Assembly: GCA_937877675.1 (NCBI GenBank)
Contig: CALEIS010000080.1
Location: forward strand, 1-14,783
DNA from: an uncultured Clostridia bacterium
GTDB taxonomy: Bacteria > Bacillota > Clostridia > Oscillospirales > Acutalibacteraceae
DNA length: 14,783 nucleotides
Direction of reading: 5' to 3'
Part shown: in pieces, positions 7,898 through 14,667 of the stretch
Numbering within the stretch: position 1 is the stretch's first letter
Layout of the letters: each line of letters starts with the position of its first letter
Notes under the pieces: generated by a model
Told to the model about the DNA's origin: nothing
What the model saw: only the letters and a program-made list of their open reading frames with translations
Databases searched by the model: none
Translations under genes and position numbers: made by a program

Positions 7898-8078
7898 AGC
7901 ATTTACCTCCATAGAATTTTTTATTTAACACGGGAAAAAGTGTTCCTTTACATAATGCCTCTTCACTTGTATATGTCATTAAGTCTGTTTGAAATGGGAC
8001 ATAAGCCATTGCAACAACTGTACATTCGGGAAGATGTGGCATTTCTTTACAAATGCACATACACTCGTTTTGTTCCAT
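7884..8078 (-). CDS. cotJA: Spore coat associated protein CotJA
   Basis: 64 residues, with AMAYVPFQ and the EEALCKGTLFPVLNKKF stretch that mark the CotJA family. Cysteine-rich at both ends (CMCIC near the N-terminus, CC near the C-terminus), more so than Bacillus relatives as I recall them. The open frame reaches a TTG at 8108, but ATG at 8078 follows AAGGAG by 10 bases and gives the family-length protein. First gene of cotJABC. A mother-cell sigma factor (SigE in B. subtilis) would be expected to drive it, but I could not find a convincing SigE or SigK box upstream. Confidence 0.88.
   Translation of the reverse strand: MEQNECMCICKEMPHLPECTVVAMAYVPFQTDLMTYTSEEALCKGTLFPVLNKKFYGGKCCEQM
7906..7910 (-). 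promoter_or_regulatory. Internal ribosome binding site for cotJB
   Basis: GGAGG inside the cotJA coding region (codons for YGG), 8 bases before the GTG at 7897. It excludes the in-frame ATG at 7912, which it overlaps, and points to the GTG as the start. Confidence 0.65.
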
Positions 8079-8146
8079 TTTTTCATATCTCCTTTTATTG
8101 ATATTCAAAACATCCTATTCATATCGAAAACTAAATGTTAATGATA

Positions 8147-8175
8147 TTGAAAATTATTCCTTTTAATGATAGAAT
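8147..8175 (+). promoter_or_regulatory. Sigma-A-like promoter of the nucleoside catabolism operon
   Basis: TTGAAA (8147-8152), 17 bases, TAGAAT (8170-8175) preceded by TGA, an extended -10. Five of six matches in each box. It would give a very short leader of about 15 bases before the GTG at 8197, leaving no space for a riboswitch. No clear palindromic DeoR-type operator is visible around it. Confidence 0.65.
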
Positions 8176-8196
8176 GTATCGTTAGAGGTGGTATGG

Positions 8197-8703
8197 GTGA
8201 AAAAGAAAGAAAACATCATTGTTAAAGAAATAAAAGAAAATGCTAAAAATGAAGAAAAATCCCGTGTCGTGCCAATTTGCCTATTTCTGATTATTGCGCT
8301 TTTAATTGGAATTGTTTTTAAATTACACGCAACAAATAAATATTTAAAGATTATCTCAGATTACTATAATACAGGCAAAATAAGCATGGATGTTATAGGT
8401 GATGAATACAAATCCGTTTCAGAAGTCTTTGACGAAAATGAGAAAGAATATAATTCAGCAAAAGATGACATCTCAAGCGAATCAAATGACAAAACGGATG
8501 AAGAAGTAACTAATACCGATGATGGTACACCTAAAAAAGGATATATTTTAAATACAAGTAGTAAAAAAATACATCTTCCTGGTTGCTCACATGCTGATAG
8601 AACAAAAGAAGAAAACAAAAAGTCTGTTGAGTTAACTGACGAACAATTAAACGATTATAAAAGCAAAGGTTACACAATGTGTAGCACATGCGGAGGTAAA
8701 TAA
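8197..8703 (+). CDS. Small membrane-anchored protein with C-terminal Cys/His metal-binding-like domain
   Basis: 168 residues of unknown function. A Lys/Glu-rich cytoplasmic N-terminus (1-24), one hydrophobic segment (about 25-43, VVPICLFLIIALLIGIVF), a helical stretch, an acidic Ser/Asp/Glu-rich linker (about 68-112) and a C-terminal module beginning GYILNTSSKKIHLPGC. The module holds H126, C130, H132 and a final C162-S-T-C165, resembling the Ada-like zinc modules found at the ends of secreted nucleases and ComEC-type proteins (YxLNxxSxKxHxPxC...CxxC). The positive-inside pattern suggests the module faces outside. The frame is open to a GTG at 8188, but that overlaps the ribosome binding site GAGG (8185-8188); the GTG at 8197 lies 8 bases after it and is preferred. 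Its last codons contain the deoC ribosome binding site, so it is locked into the deo operon. The role is not known. Confidence 0.75.
   Translation: MKKKENIIVKEIKENAKNEEKSRVVPICLFLIIALLIGIVFKLHATNKYLKIISDYYNTGKISMDVIGDEYKSVSEVFDENEKEYNSAKDDISSESNDKTDEEVTNTDDGTPKKGYILNTSSKKIHLPGCSHADRTKEENKKSVELTDEQLNDYKSKGYTMCSTCGGK
8692..8696 (+). promoter_or_regulatory. Ribosome binding site of deoC inside the upstream gene
   Basis: GGAGG formed by the final CGGK codons of the upstream membrane protein, 8 bases before the deoC ATG at 8705. Termination of the first gene and initiation of deoC are only one base apart, which implies coupled translation. Confidence 0.8.
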
Positions 8704-8704
8704 A

Positions 8705-9370
8705 ATGAATATTAAAGAAATTCTATCAAAAGTTGACCACACATTACTTTCTCAAAATGCAACTTGGGAAGAAATTAAATCAATTTGTGATGACGGAATG
8801 AAATATGAAACTGCATCTGTTTGCATTCCTGCATCTTTCGTAAAGCTAGCAAAAGAATATGTTTGCGATAAACTTGCTATATGCACCGTTATTGGATTCC
8901 CTAACGGTTACTCCACAACTTCAACAAAGGTTTTTGAAACTGCAGATGCTGTAAAAAATGGTGCTGACGAAATTGACATGGTTATCAATGTTGGTTGGTT
9001 AAAAGACAAAAAGTATGATGAAATACTTAGTGAAATCAACGCAATAAAAGACGCTTGTGACGGAAAATTATTAAAGGTTATTATTGAAACTTGTCTTCTT
9101 ACTGATGATGAAAAAATCAAAATGTGTGAAATAGTTTCAGAGTCAAAAGCTGACTTTATTAAAACATCGACAGGATTTTCAACTGCAGGTGCTACAAAAG
9201 CGGATATTGAACTTTTTGCAATGCATACTACTAACGGTAAGAAAATCAAAGCTGCTGGTGGAATTGCATCGATTGAAGATGCTGAAGAGTTTATTAAACT
9301 CGGTGCTTCAAGATTAGGAACTAGTAGAATTGTTAAGATTGTTAAGAATGAACAAGGTAGTGGATATTGA
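8705..9370 (+). CDS. deoC: Deoxyribose-phosphate aldolase
   Basis: Cytoplasmic class I aldolase (EC 4.1.2.4) that splits 2-deoxyribose-5-phosphate into acetaldehyde and glyceraldehyde-3-phosphate. 221 residues, the usual length of the short bacterial form. TIM-barrel motifs are clear: KVDHTLL near the N-terminus, GFPNGYSTTSTKVFE (64-78), EIDMVIN with D91, the Schiff-base lysine K153 in FIKTSTGF, the second active-site lysine K182 in KIKAAGGI, and the phosphate-binding GASRLGTS at 200-207. All catalytic residues are intact. It overlaps the start of deoB (TGATG), placing it in the pathway order after Pdp and DeoB. Confidence 0.97.
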   Translation: MNIKEILSKVDHTLLSQNATWEEIKSICDDGMKYETASVCIPASFVKLAKEYVCDKLAICTVIGFPNGYSTTSTKVFETADAVKNGADEIDMVINVGWLKDKKYDEILSEINAIKDACDGKLLKVIIETCLLTDDEKIKMCEIVSESKADFIKTSTGFSTAGATKADIELFAMHTTNGKKIKAAGGIASIEDAEEFIKLGASRLGTSRIVKIVKNEQGSGY

Positions 9371-10491
9371 TGAAATACAAACGAGTTTTCTTAATAGTAC
9401 TTGATAGTTTCGGTATAGGTAATGCACCTGATGCTGAAATATTTGGTGATTTGGGTGCAAATACACTTAAGAGCATATCAAAATCAGAAGAATTTAATGT
9501 TCCAAATCTTTCAAAACTTGGACTTTGCAATATTGATGATGTTGAGTTGGAAAATCATCTAGCTCCTATTGGGAAATATGGCGCTTTACAAGAATTATCT
9601 AAAGGAAAAGATACTACAATCGGTCATTTTGAGATTGCAGGTATAATTTCAAATAAGCCAATGCCCACCTACCCTGACGGATTTCCAAAAGAAATCATTG
9701 ACGAGTTTGAAAGACAGACTGGTTGTGGAACACTTTGCAATAAACCATATTCAGGCACACAAGTAATTGCAGATTATGGTGAAGAACACATAAAAACAGG
9801 TAAACTTATTGTTTATACATCGGCTGACAGCGTTTTTCAGATTGCGGCACATATCGACGTTATTCCACTTGAAAAACTTTATGAGTACTGTAAAATTGCA
9901 AGAAAAATTCTTGTAGGAGAACACGCAGTTGGTCGAGTAATTGCTCGACCTTTCAATGGTGAATATCCGTTTACAAGAACTTCTGACAGACATGATTTTT
10001 CTGTTGAGCCACCAGAAAAAACTATGTTGGATAAACTTAAGGAACACAATTTCGATGTAATTTCAGTTGGAAAAATTGCAGATATCTTTGCAAATCGTGG
10101 CATTACTGAAAAATACTATACTCATTCAAATAATGAAGGTATGGATAAAACTTTAGAATTATTGGATAAAGATTTTAACGGTTTGTGTTTTACTAACCTT
10201 GTTGATTTTGATATGAAATATGGTCACAGACGAGATGTTCAAGGATATGCAAATGCGATAATCGAGTTTGACAGTTGGTTAAATGAGTTTGTCCCTAAAA
10301 TGCAGAATGATGATTTGTTAATTATTACTGCCGACCATGGTTGTGACCCTGCATATGGTGGTACTGACCACACAAGAGAGCAAGTCCCTTTGATTATTTA
10401 TTCAAAGAATATTGAACCTAAAAATCTTGGTACAGTTAAAGGTTATAACTATATAAGTCAAGTAATTTTAGATAATTTTGATTTAAGGTGA
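9370..10491 (+). CDS. deoB: Phosphopentomutase
   Basis: Converts (deoxy)ribose-1-phosphate to the 5-phosphate (EC 5.4.2.7), linking Pdp to DeoC. A 373-residue member of the alkaline phosphatase superfamily, slightly shorter than the roughly 390 of Bacillus. By comparison with my recollection of the B. cereus enzyme all key residues are kept: metal ligands D12 (VLDSFGIG), D281 and H286 (NLVDFDMKYGHRRD), D322 and H323 (ADHGCDP), H334 (TDHTRE), and the phosphorylated threonine T82 (GKDTTIGHFE). The cap domain lies around 95-220. The frame is open to a TTG at 9367, but the ATG at 9370, overlapping the deoC stop, gives the usual MKYKRVFLIVLDS start. Its own ribosome binding site is weak (AAGG), so translation probably depends on deoC. 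Confidence 0.96.
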   Translation: MKYKRVFLIVLDSFGIGNAPDAEIFGDLGANTLKSISKSEEFNVPNLSKLGLCNIDDVELENHLAPIGKYGALQELSKGKDTTIGHFEIAGIISNKPMPTYPDGFPKEIIDEFERQTGCGTLCNKPYSGTQVIADYGEEHIKTGKLIVYTSADSVFQIAAHIDVIPLEKLYEYCKIARKILVGEHAVGRVIARPFNGEYPFTRTSDRHDFSVEPPEKTMLDKLKEHNFDVISVGKIADIFANRGITEKYYTHSNNEGMDKTLELLDKDFNGLCFTNLVDFDMKYGHRRDVQGYANAIIEFDSWLNEFVPKMQNDDLLIITADHGCDPAYGGTDHTREQVPLIIYSKNIEPKNLGTVKGYNYISQVILDNFDLR

Positions 10492-10495
10492 TTTT

Positions 10496-10906
10496 ATGAA
10501 CAAAAAAGACCTTTTTGAATATGCAAAAGATGCTATGAAAAATTCCTATGCACCATATTCAAATTACAATGTTGGTGCTGCACTCCTTTGCAAAAACGGA
10601 AATATTTATAAAGGTTGTAACATTGAAAATGCGTCATATTCACTCACAAATTGTGCTGAAAGAACTGCCCTTTTTTCTGCTATTGCTAATGGTGAAAAAG
10701 AGTTTGAAGCAATTTGCATTGTCGGTGGCAAAAATTGTATAATCGCTGACTATGCAATGCCTTGTGGTGCTTGCAGACAAGTTTTAGCAGAGTTTTGTGA
10801 TGCTGATTTTAAAGTGTTTGTTGGTGTAAATGAAAACGATATAAAAGAATATAATTCAAGTGAATTGCTCCCCTTTTCATTTGACAAATCAAAATTAGGT
10901 GACTGA
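10496..10906 (+). CDS. cdd: Cytidine deaminase
   Basis: Zinc hydrolase (EC 3.5.4.5) that deaminates cytidine and deoxycytidine to the uridine forms used by Pdp. 136 residues, the length of the homotetrameric class. The zinc site is complete: C53-A54-E55 (NCAERTAL) and C90, C93 in PCGACRQ. The N-terminal YAPYSNYNVGAAL (18-30) and GCNIENASY (40-48) hold the nucleoside-binding residues. AAGGTG at 10485-10490 overlaps the deoB stop and lies 5 bases before the ATG. Confidence 0.97.
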   Translation: MNKKDLFEYAKDAMKNSYAPYSNYNVGAALLCKNGNIYKGCNIENASYSLTNCAERTALFSAIANGEKEFEAICIVGGKNCIIADYAMPCGACRQVLAEFCDADFKVFVGVNENDIKEYNSSELLPFSFDKSKLGD

Positions 10907-10907
10907 T

Positions 10908-12197
10908 ATGAGAATTTACGATATTATTGAAAAAAAGCGTGACGGACATAAACTTACAAAAGAAGAGATTGACTTTTTTGTTCAAGAATATACAAGAGAT
11001 AATATTGAAGATTATCAGGCATCTGCACTACTTATGGCTATTTTCATCAATGGAATGGATGAAGAAGAAACTGTAAATCTTACTGAAAGTATGGCTCGTT
11101 CAGGTGATATGCTTGATTTATCTGCTATTAGTGGAATTACTGCGGATAAACATTCTACTGGTGGTGTTGGCGATAAAACATCACTTGTTGTTGCCCCAAT
11201 TTGTTCTTCACTTGGAATAAAAATGGCAAAAATGAGTGGTCGTGGACTTGGTCACACAGGCGGTACAATAGATAAACTCGAAAGCATTAATGGATTTAAT
11301 GTTACACTTGATACTGATGATTTCTTTAAACAAGTTAATGAAATTGGTGTATCAATTATCGGTCAAACAGGCAATTTAGCACCTGCTGATAAAAAGATTT
11401 ATGCTTTACGAGATGTTACTGCAACTGTTGGCAATATTTCACTTATTGCATCAAGTATTATGAGCAAGAAAATTGCCGCAGGAGCTAAAAATATTGTTCT
11501 TGATGTTAAATGTGGTAGCGGTGCATTTATGAAAGATGAAGCAAGTGCCACAGAACTTGCTGAAATGATGGTTAAAATAGGAAAAAAATGTGGTCGTAAT
11601 ATGGCTGCAGTTATTACAAATATGGATATACCTCTCGGCTCAAATGTTGGTAACGCGTTAGAAATTGCAGAAGTTCTTAAAATTCTTGAAAACAAAGGTG
11701 ACGCACAATTACGAGAGCTTTGTCTTGTACTTTCAGCAACAATTTTAAGCGTTTCTTATGACTGGGATTATGACGACGCATACAAAAAAGCCGAGCAAAC
11801 TTTAATTGACGGCTCAGCTATGAAAAAATTTAAAGAATTTGTTGGTGCTCAAAGTGGTTGTTCTGAAATGATTGTTTTACCAAAAGCGAAATTATCACTT
11901 GAAATCAAAGCTCAACAAAACGGTTACATTCAAAGTATTGATTCGAGAATCGTAGGTGAAAGTGCGGTTTTACTTGGTGCAGGTCGTGAAAAGAAAACTG
12001 ATACTATCGATTACGGTGCAGGAATTGTTCTCTATAAAAAGACTTGTGATAAAGTTTCAATTGGTGACACAATCGCAATCCTTTATGCAGAAAATGACGA
12101 AAAACTTAAAAATGGTGAGAAACTTTTCAATACTTCATTTACAATCGGTGCAGAAAAGCCTGAAACAACGCCGTTGATTTATAAAACGATAAGATAA
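10908..12197 (+). CDS. pdp: Pyrimidine-nucleoside phosphorylase
   Basis: Phosphorolysis of uridine, deoxyuridine and thymidine to the base and (deoxy)ribose-1-phosphate (EC 2.4.2.2). 429 residues, typical length. Visible motifs: MRIYDIIEKKRDG at the start, the phosphate-binding loop K81-HSTGGVGDKTS, the signature SGRGLGHTGGTIDKLE (110-125), and the small C-terminal alpha/beta domain (about 340-429) with GAGREKKTD. The frame is open to a GTG at 10899, but the ATG at 10908 follows AGGTGA (10897-10902) by 5 bases and matches family starts, so it is chosen. I favour Pdp over the thymidine-only DeoA because the fold and motifs fit the Gram-positive enzyme. Last gene of the operon, ended by the hairpin at 12206. 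Confidence 0.95.
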   Translation: MRIYDIIEKKRDGHKLTKEEIDFFVQEYTRDNIEDYQASALLMAIFINGMDEEETVNLTESMARSGDMLDLSAISGITADKHSTGGVGDKTSLVVAPICSSLGIKMAKMSGRGLGHTGGTIDKLESINGFNVTLDTDDFFKQVNEIGVSIIGQTGNLAPADKKIYALRDVTATVGNISLIASSIMSKKIAAGAKNIVLDVKCGSGAFMKDEASATELAEMMVKIGKKCGRNMAAVITNMDIPLGSNVGNALEIAEVLKILENKGDAQLRELCLVLSATILSVSYDWDYDDAYKKAEQTLIDGSAMKKFKEFVGAQSGCSEMIVLPKAKLSLEIKAQQNGYIQSIDSRIVGESAVLLGAGREKKTDTIDYGAGIVLYKKTCDKVSIGDTIAILYAENDEKLKNGEKLFNTSFTIGAEKPETTPLIYKTIR

Positions 12198-12205
12198 AAA
12201 AATAT

Positions 12206-12245
12206 GGAAAGATATGAGTTTTCATACCTTTCCTTTCTTTTTATT
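12206..12245. terminator. Bidirectional terminator between pdp and the NUDIX-biotin operon
   Basis: GGAAAGATATGA (12206-12217) pairs with TCATACCTTTCC (12222-12233), one A-C mismatch in 12, loop of four bases. A T-rich tail follows on the plus strand, and on the minus strand CTTTCC is followed by ATATTTTTTTA, so both converging operons can end here. Confidence 0.82.
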
Positions 12246-12747
12246 TATCAACTTCAGTAAAGAAATACTTTAAAGTATCAACCAATTTCTTCTGTTCAAA
12301 TAAATCTAATATTTCACTTCTATTCATCCAAACAGTTTTCTCTACTTCGTCCGTCGTAGCATTTTTGAGTATAACTTCATCGTCATATTGAAACTGCCAT
12401 ACGTCCACAATATCATTAAACTTTTTACCATCTAGAATTTTTCTGACCTTTGAAAAAACTAATTTTGCATTACCAGGTAGTAGCTCAACTCCTACTTCTT
12501 CTTTAGCTTCTCGGATAGCACCATCAATGCTCGTTTCTCCTTTTAATACAGAACCGCCTACACACTCCCACATTAAAGGAAAAGTTGGTCTGTTTGCAGA
12601 ACGTTGAGATATAAGATATTCACCTTTAGTATTTTTTATCCAAACATGAACCACTAAATGATAAAGATTATCGGGTAATTCTTCTCCCCTAATATGTTCT
12701 TTTCCAGTTATTTTTCTGTCTTCTGTATATAAATCCCAAACTTCCAT
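12241..12747 (-). CDS. NUDIX hydrolase (isopentenyl-diphosphate isomerase-like subgroup)
   Basis: 168 residues with a complete Nudix box: G65-x5-E71-x7-R79-E-A-K-E-E-V-G-V87. The N-terminal EVWDLYTEDRKITGKEHIRGE is common to the NUDIX subgroup related to type 1 isopentenyl-diphosphate isomerase and YfcD-type proteins; substrate unknown, though hydrolysis of a nucleoside diphosphate derivative is expected. Although the frame is open to 12876, overlapping bioY, the ATG at 12747 follows AAGGAG by 5 bases and gives the normal N-terminus. It is the fourth gene of the operon, 17 bases after bioY. Confidence 0.88.
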   Translation of the reverse strand: MEVWDLYTEDRKITGKEHIRGEELPDNLYHLVVHVWIKNTKGEYLISQRSANRPTFPLMWECVGGSVLKGETSIDGAIREAKEEVGVELLPGNAKLVFSKVRKILDGKKFNDIVDVWQFQYDDEVILKNATTDEVEKTVWMNRSEILDLFEQKKLVDTLKYFFTEVDK

Positions 12748-12764
12748 ACTTACTCCTTTTATAA

Positions 12765-13322
12765 CTAATTCATTTTTGTTATATATGGTCTTATTTTGTA
12801 TGCTGATATTGAAGCTAAAACAATGCAGATTATTTCTTTTGGTAGGAATGGAAGGAAAACTGTCTGAATAAACCAAATAGCTGAATAACCATTGTTATTA
12901 TACACATTAGTGATGAATGCAAAATATAAAATTCCGATTATGTAGATTATCGCCATACCAAGTAATGAAATGACGATATACTGCCATAATCCGCAATTTT
13001 TAAGCTTTTCTGTAACTGCACTAATTATTACTGTTGCGACAATAAAACCGATTATAAAGCCAAAATTAGGCATTAAAACGTATCCTAATCCCCCACCACC
13101 TGAAAATATTGGTAATCCAACAAGTCCAAGTACCATATAGGAAACAGTTGCAAGTAACGATGACTTAAAAGGTAAAACAAGTGCTGTAAGTAAAACGAAA
13201 AATGTCTGTAATGTAACAGGCATCATATTAGGCACTGGAATTCGAATTAATGAGCCAACACAAATCAATGTACAAAATAATGCAGACAATGTTAATGTTA
13301 CAATTAATTTTTTTCTCTTCAT
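12765..13322 (-). CDS. bioY: Biotin transporter BioY (ECF S component)
   Basis: 185-residue integral membrane protein with about six hydrophobic segments (roughly 7-25, 37-50, 54-71, 84-102, 113-138, 149-172). The family signatures are present: MPVTLQTFFVLLT (34-46), the Gly-rich GGGGLGYVLMPNFGFIIGF (75-93) and a C-terminal FLPFLPKEI helix. It binds biotin in the membrane and usually works with a shared ECF ATPase/EcfT module encoded elsewhere; none is in this window. The ATG overlaps the birA stop (ATGA) with GAGG five bases upstream, so uptake and ligation are coupled. Confidence 0.95.
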   Translation of the reverse strand: MKRKKLIVTLTLSALFCTLICVGSLIRIPVPNMMPVTLQTFFVLLTALVLPFKSSLLATVSYMVLGLVGLPIFSGGGGLGYVLMPNFGFIIGFIVATVIISAVTEKLKNCGLWQYIVISLLGMAIIYIIGILYFAFITNVYNNNGYSAIWFIQTVFLPFLPKEIICIVLASISAYKIRPYITKMN

Positions 13323-14086
13323 TTTAACCTCACACTAACATCACCCGACGAAATCTCTTCGTTTTCGCCATTCTCATTCTTAACAAGCAAATGACAATCG
13401 TCAGTAATATCAATAACTGTTGCAAGTCTTGTGTTATCAACCGAAATAATATTAATTTCCTTACCTATTAAATATGAATATTGCTTATATCTATTAACAA
13501 AATCTGTATCAATGCCATTGTACATATCAAAAAATTTGTTAACTACATCTGAGACGATTTTTTCCTTGATATTATTTTCTGTATTTCCTGGGAAAACTGC
13601 GGTTGCAATATCCTTTATATCATCAGGAAAACCATTTTCAGGTGCAATAACATTCACGCCAATACCGACAACTGCATAATCAAGCATTTTGCTTGCATTA
13701 ATTGAGCCTTCCGTAAGTATTCCACAGACCTTTTTACCGTCAATATAAATATCATTCACCCATTTAATTTTTACATCATTAGAGTTATATTTCATTACAG
13801 TTTCAGCAACAGAAACAGCCGCCATAACTGTCAAGAAAAGTGATTTTTCGGCAGAAAATTCTGGATGTAAAAGTAGAGAAAAGTATATTCCCGTTCCATT
13901 TGGTGAATAGAAAGAACGCCCCATTCTGCCTCTGCCACCTGTCTGACTTAAAGCTATAACGAGTTGGTTTTCTTTATCACCCTGTGAACCCAATTTTTTT
14001 AAATAATTATTAGTAGAATCAAGTTCTTGGAAAACTGTAATATTCAGTTTTTGCTTTAAATATTGCTCTAATATTTTTTTATCCAA
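13319..14086 (-). CDS. birA: Biotin--[acetyl-CoA carboxylase] ligase, monofunctional (no HTH)
   Basis: Attaches biotin to the carboxyl carrier protein of acetyl-CoA carboxylase and related enzymes through biotinyl-5'-AMP. 255 residues: catalytic domain with STNNYLKKL (24-32), the nucleotide loop GRGRMGR (51-57), KWVNDIYIDGKKVCGILTE (108-126) including the probable catalytic K118, and GIGVNV (141-146), then a small SH3-like C-terminal domain (about 208-255). The N-terminal winged helix of bifunctional BirA, about 60 residues, is missing, so this protein should not be a repressor. The start is TTG at 14086, two bases after the NUDIX stop; no nearer ATG exists before residue 55. Its ribosome binding site is poor (GAGAG), suggesting coupling to the upstream gene. 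Confidence 0.94.
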   Translation of the reverse strand: MDKKILEQYLKQKLNITVFQELDSTNNYLKKLGSQGDKENQLVIALSQTGGRGRMGRSFYSPNGTGIYFSLLLHPEFSAEKSLFLTVMAAVSVAETVMKYNSNDVKIKWVNDIYIDGKKVCGILTEGSINASKMLDYAVVGIGVNVIAPENGFPDDIKDIATAVFPGNTENNIKEKIVSDVVNKFFDMYNGIDTDFVNRYKQYSYLIGKEINIISVDNTRLATVIDITDDCHLLVKNENGENEEISSGDVSVRLK

Positions 14087-14088
14087 AA

Positions 14089-14577
14089 TTATTCTCTCTC
14101 ATTCGATACAATATGCACTATTTCTTTAGGCATAGTTTTTAAATATTCTTTCATAAATGTAGGATATGCCATATATTTATCCAAATCATCAATTGGAATC
14201 CAATGTACTGTTTCCTTATATCCGCCACTTGTATAACTATCACTATGTAGTTCTTTTGTACCTCTTGGTTTCATTAAGTAATAAAATGCTACCTCGTGGC
14301 AAAGTGTATCAGGTTGTGTTCCACCATCACCATAAAAGAAATTTTCGTGAATTACTGCTAAACGGTCAACTTCGTAATTAACGCCCGTTTCTTCGAAAAC
14401 TTCTCTTTTAACAGCATCTTCAGATGATTCATTCATATGAATTGCACCACCGATTGAATATAAATAATCAGCTGATTCATTACCTGCAAATAATACACAA
14501 TCATCTTCAACAATAATTGCAGCAGCACGATAACGGAACCAATTATTTTTTTTTATAAAACCGCAGTCAAAGTTCAT
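14089..14577 (-). CDS. NUDIX hydrolase
   Basis: 162 residues with a complete Nudix box: G44-x5-E50-x7-R58-E-V-F-E-E-T-G-V66, preceded by FRYRAAAIIVEDDCVLFAGN. The N-terminal CGFIKKNNWFRYRAAAIIV and the HENFF segment are typical of small ADP-ribose/MutT-like proteins of clostridia; the substrate cannot be told. The frame is open to 14604, but the ATG at 14577 with AGGTGG about 7 bases upstream is the likely start. First gene of the four-gene NUDIX-birA-bioY-NUDIX unit; not closely similar to the other NUDIX protein by eye, so not a recent duplication. Confidence 0.9.
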   Translation of the reverse strand: MNFDCGFIKKNNWFRYRAAAIIVEDDCVLFAGNESADYLYSIGGAIHMNESSEDAVKREVFEETGVNYEVDRLAVIHENFFYGDGGTQPDTLCHEVAFYYLMKPRGTKELHSDSYTSGGYKETVHWIPIDDLDKYMAYPTFMKEYLKTMPKEIVHIVSNERE

Positions 14578-14607
14578 ACAAACACCACCTAAAAATAAAA
14601 TCAATTA

Positions 14608-14636
14608 ATTATATATTGAATTATTAAAATATGCAA
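14608..14636 (-). promoter_or_regulatory. Promoter of the NUDIX-birA-bioY-NUDIX operon
   Basis: On the minus strand TTGCAT (14631-14636), 17 bases, perfect TATAAT (14608-14613), about 31 bases before the ATG at 14577. The -35 matches 3 of 6. No inverted repeat resembling a BirA or BioR site is seen between it and the start codon. Confidence 0.6.
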
Positions 14637-14637
14637 G

Positions 14638-14663
14638 AAAAAAGGACTCAAAACGAGTCCTTT
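14638..14663 (-). terminator. Rho-independent terminator of glgP
   Basis: Perfect 9-base stem AAAGGACTC/GAGTCCTTT (14641-14649 and 14655-14663) with a 5-base loop, followed on the minus strand by a run of six T's. It begins five bases after the glgP stop and ends immediately before the -35 of the next operon. Confidence 0.9.
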
Positions 14664-14667
14664 AATT

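Noticed and set aside
8079..8146. Sporulation sigma (SigE/SigK) promoter for cotJA, e.g. around CGATATGAAT on the minus strand
   Set aside because: The -10 resemblance needs a shifted or inserted base and no matching -35 lies at the right distance; AT-rich DNA yields such partial matches easily.
9751..10103. Minus-strand frames of 98 and 74 residues inside deoB
   Set aside because: They are shadows of the well-supported phosphopentomutase coding frame with no start signals or recognisable domains.
12748..12876. N-terminal extension of the second NUDIX gene overlapping bioY
   Set aside because: The extra 43 residues are the bioY 3' end read in another frame; the ATG at 12747 has a good AAGGAG site and the family-typical N-terminus.
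14578..14640. Riboswitch or biotin-responsive leader before the NUDIX-birA-bioY operon
   Set aside because: The distance from the -10 to the start codon is about 30 bases, too short for a structured leader, and no hairpin beyond the glgP terminator is seen.
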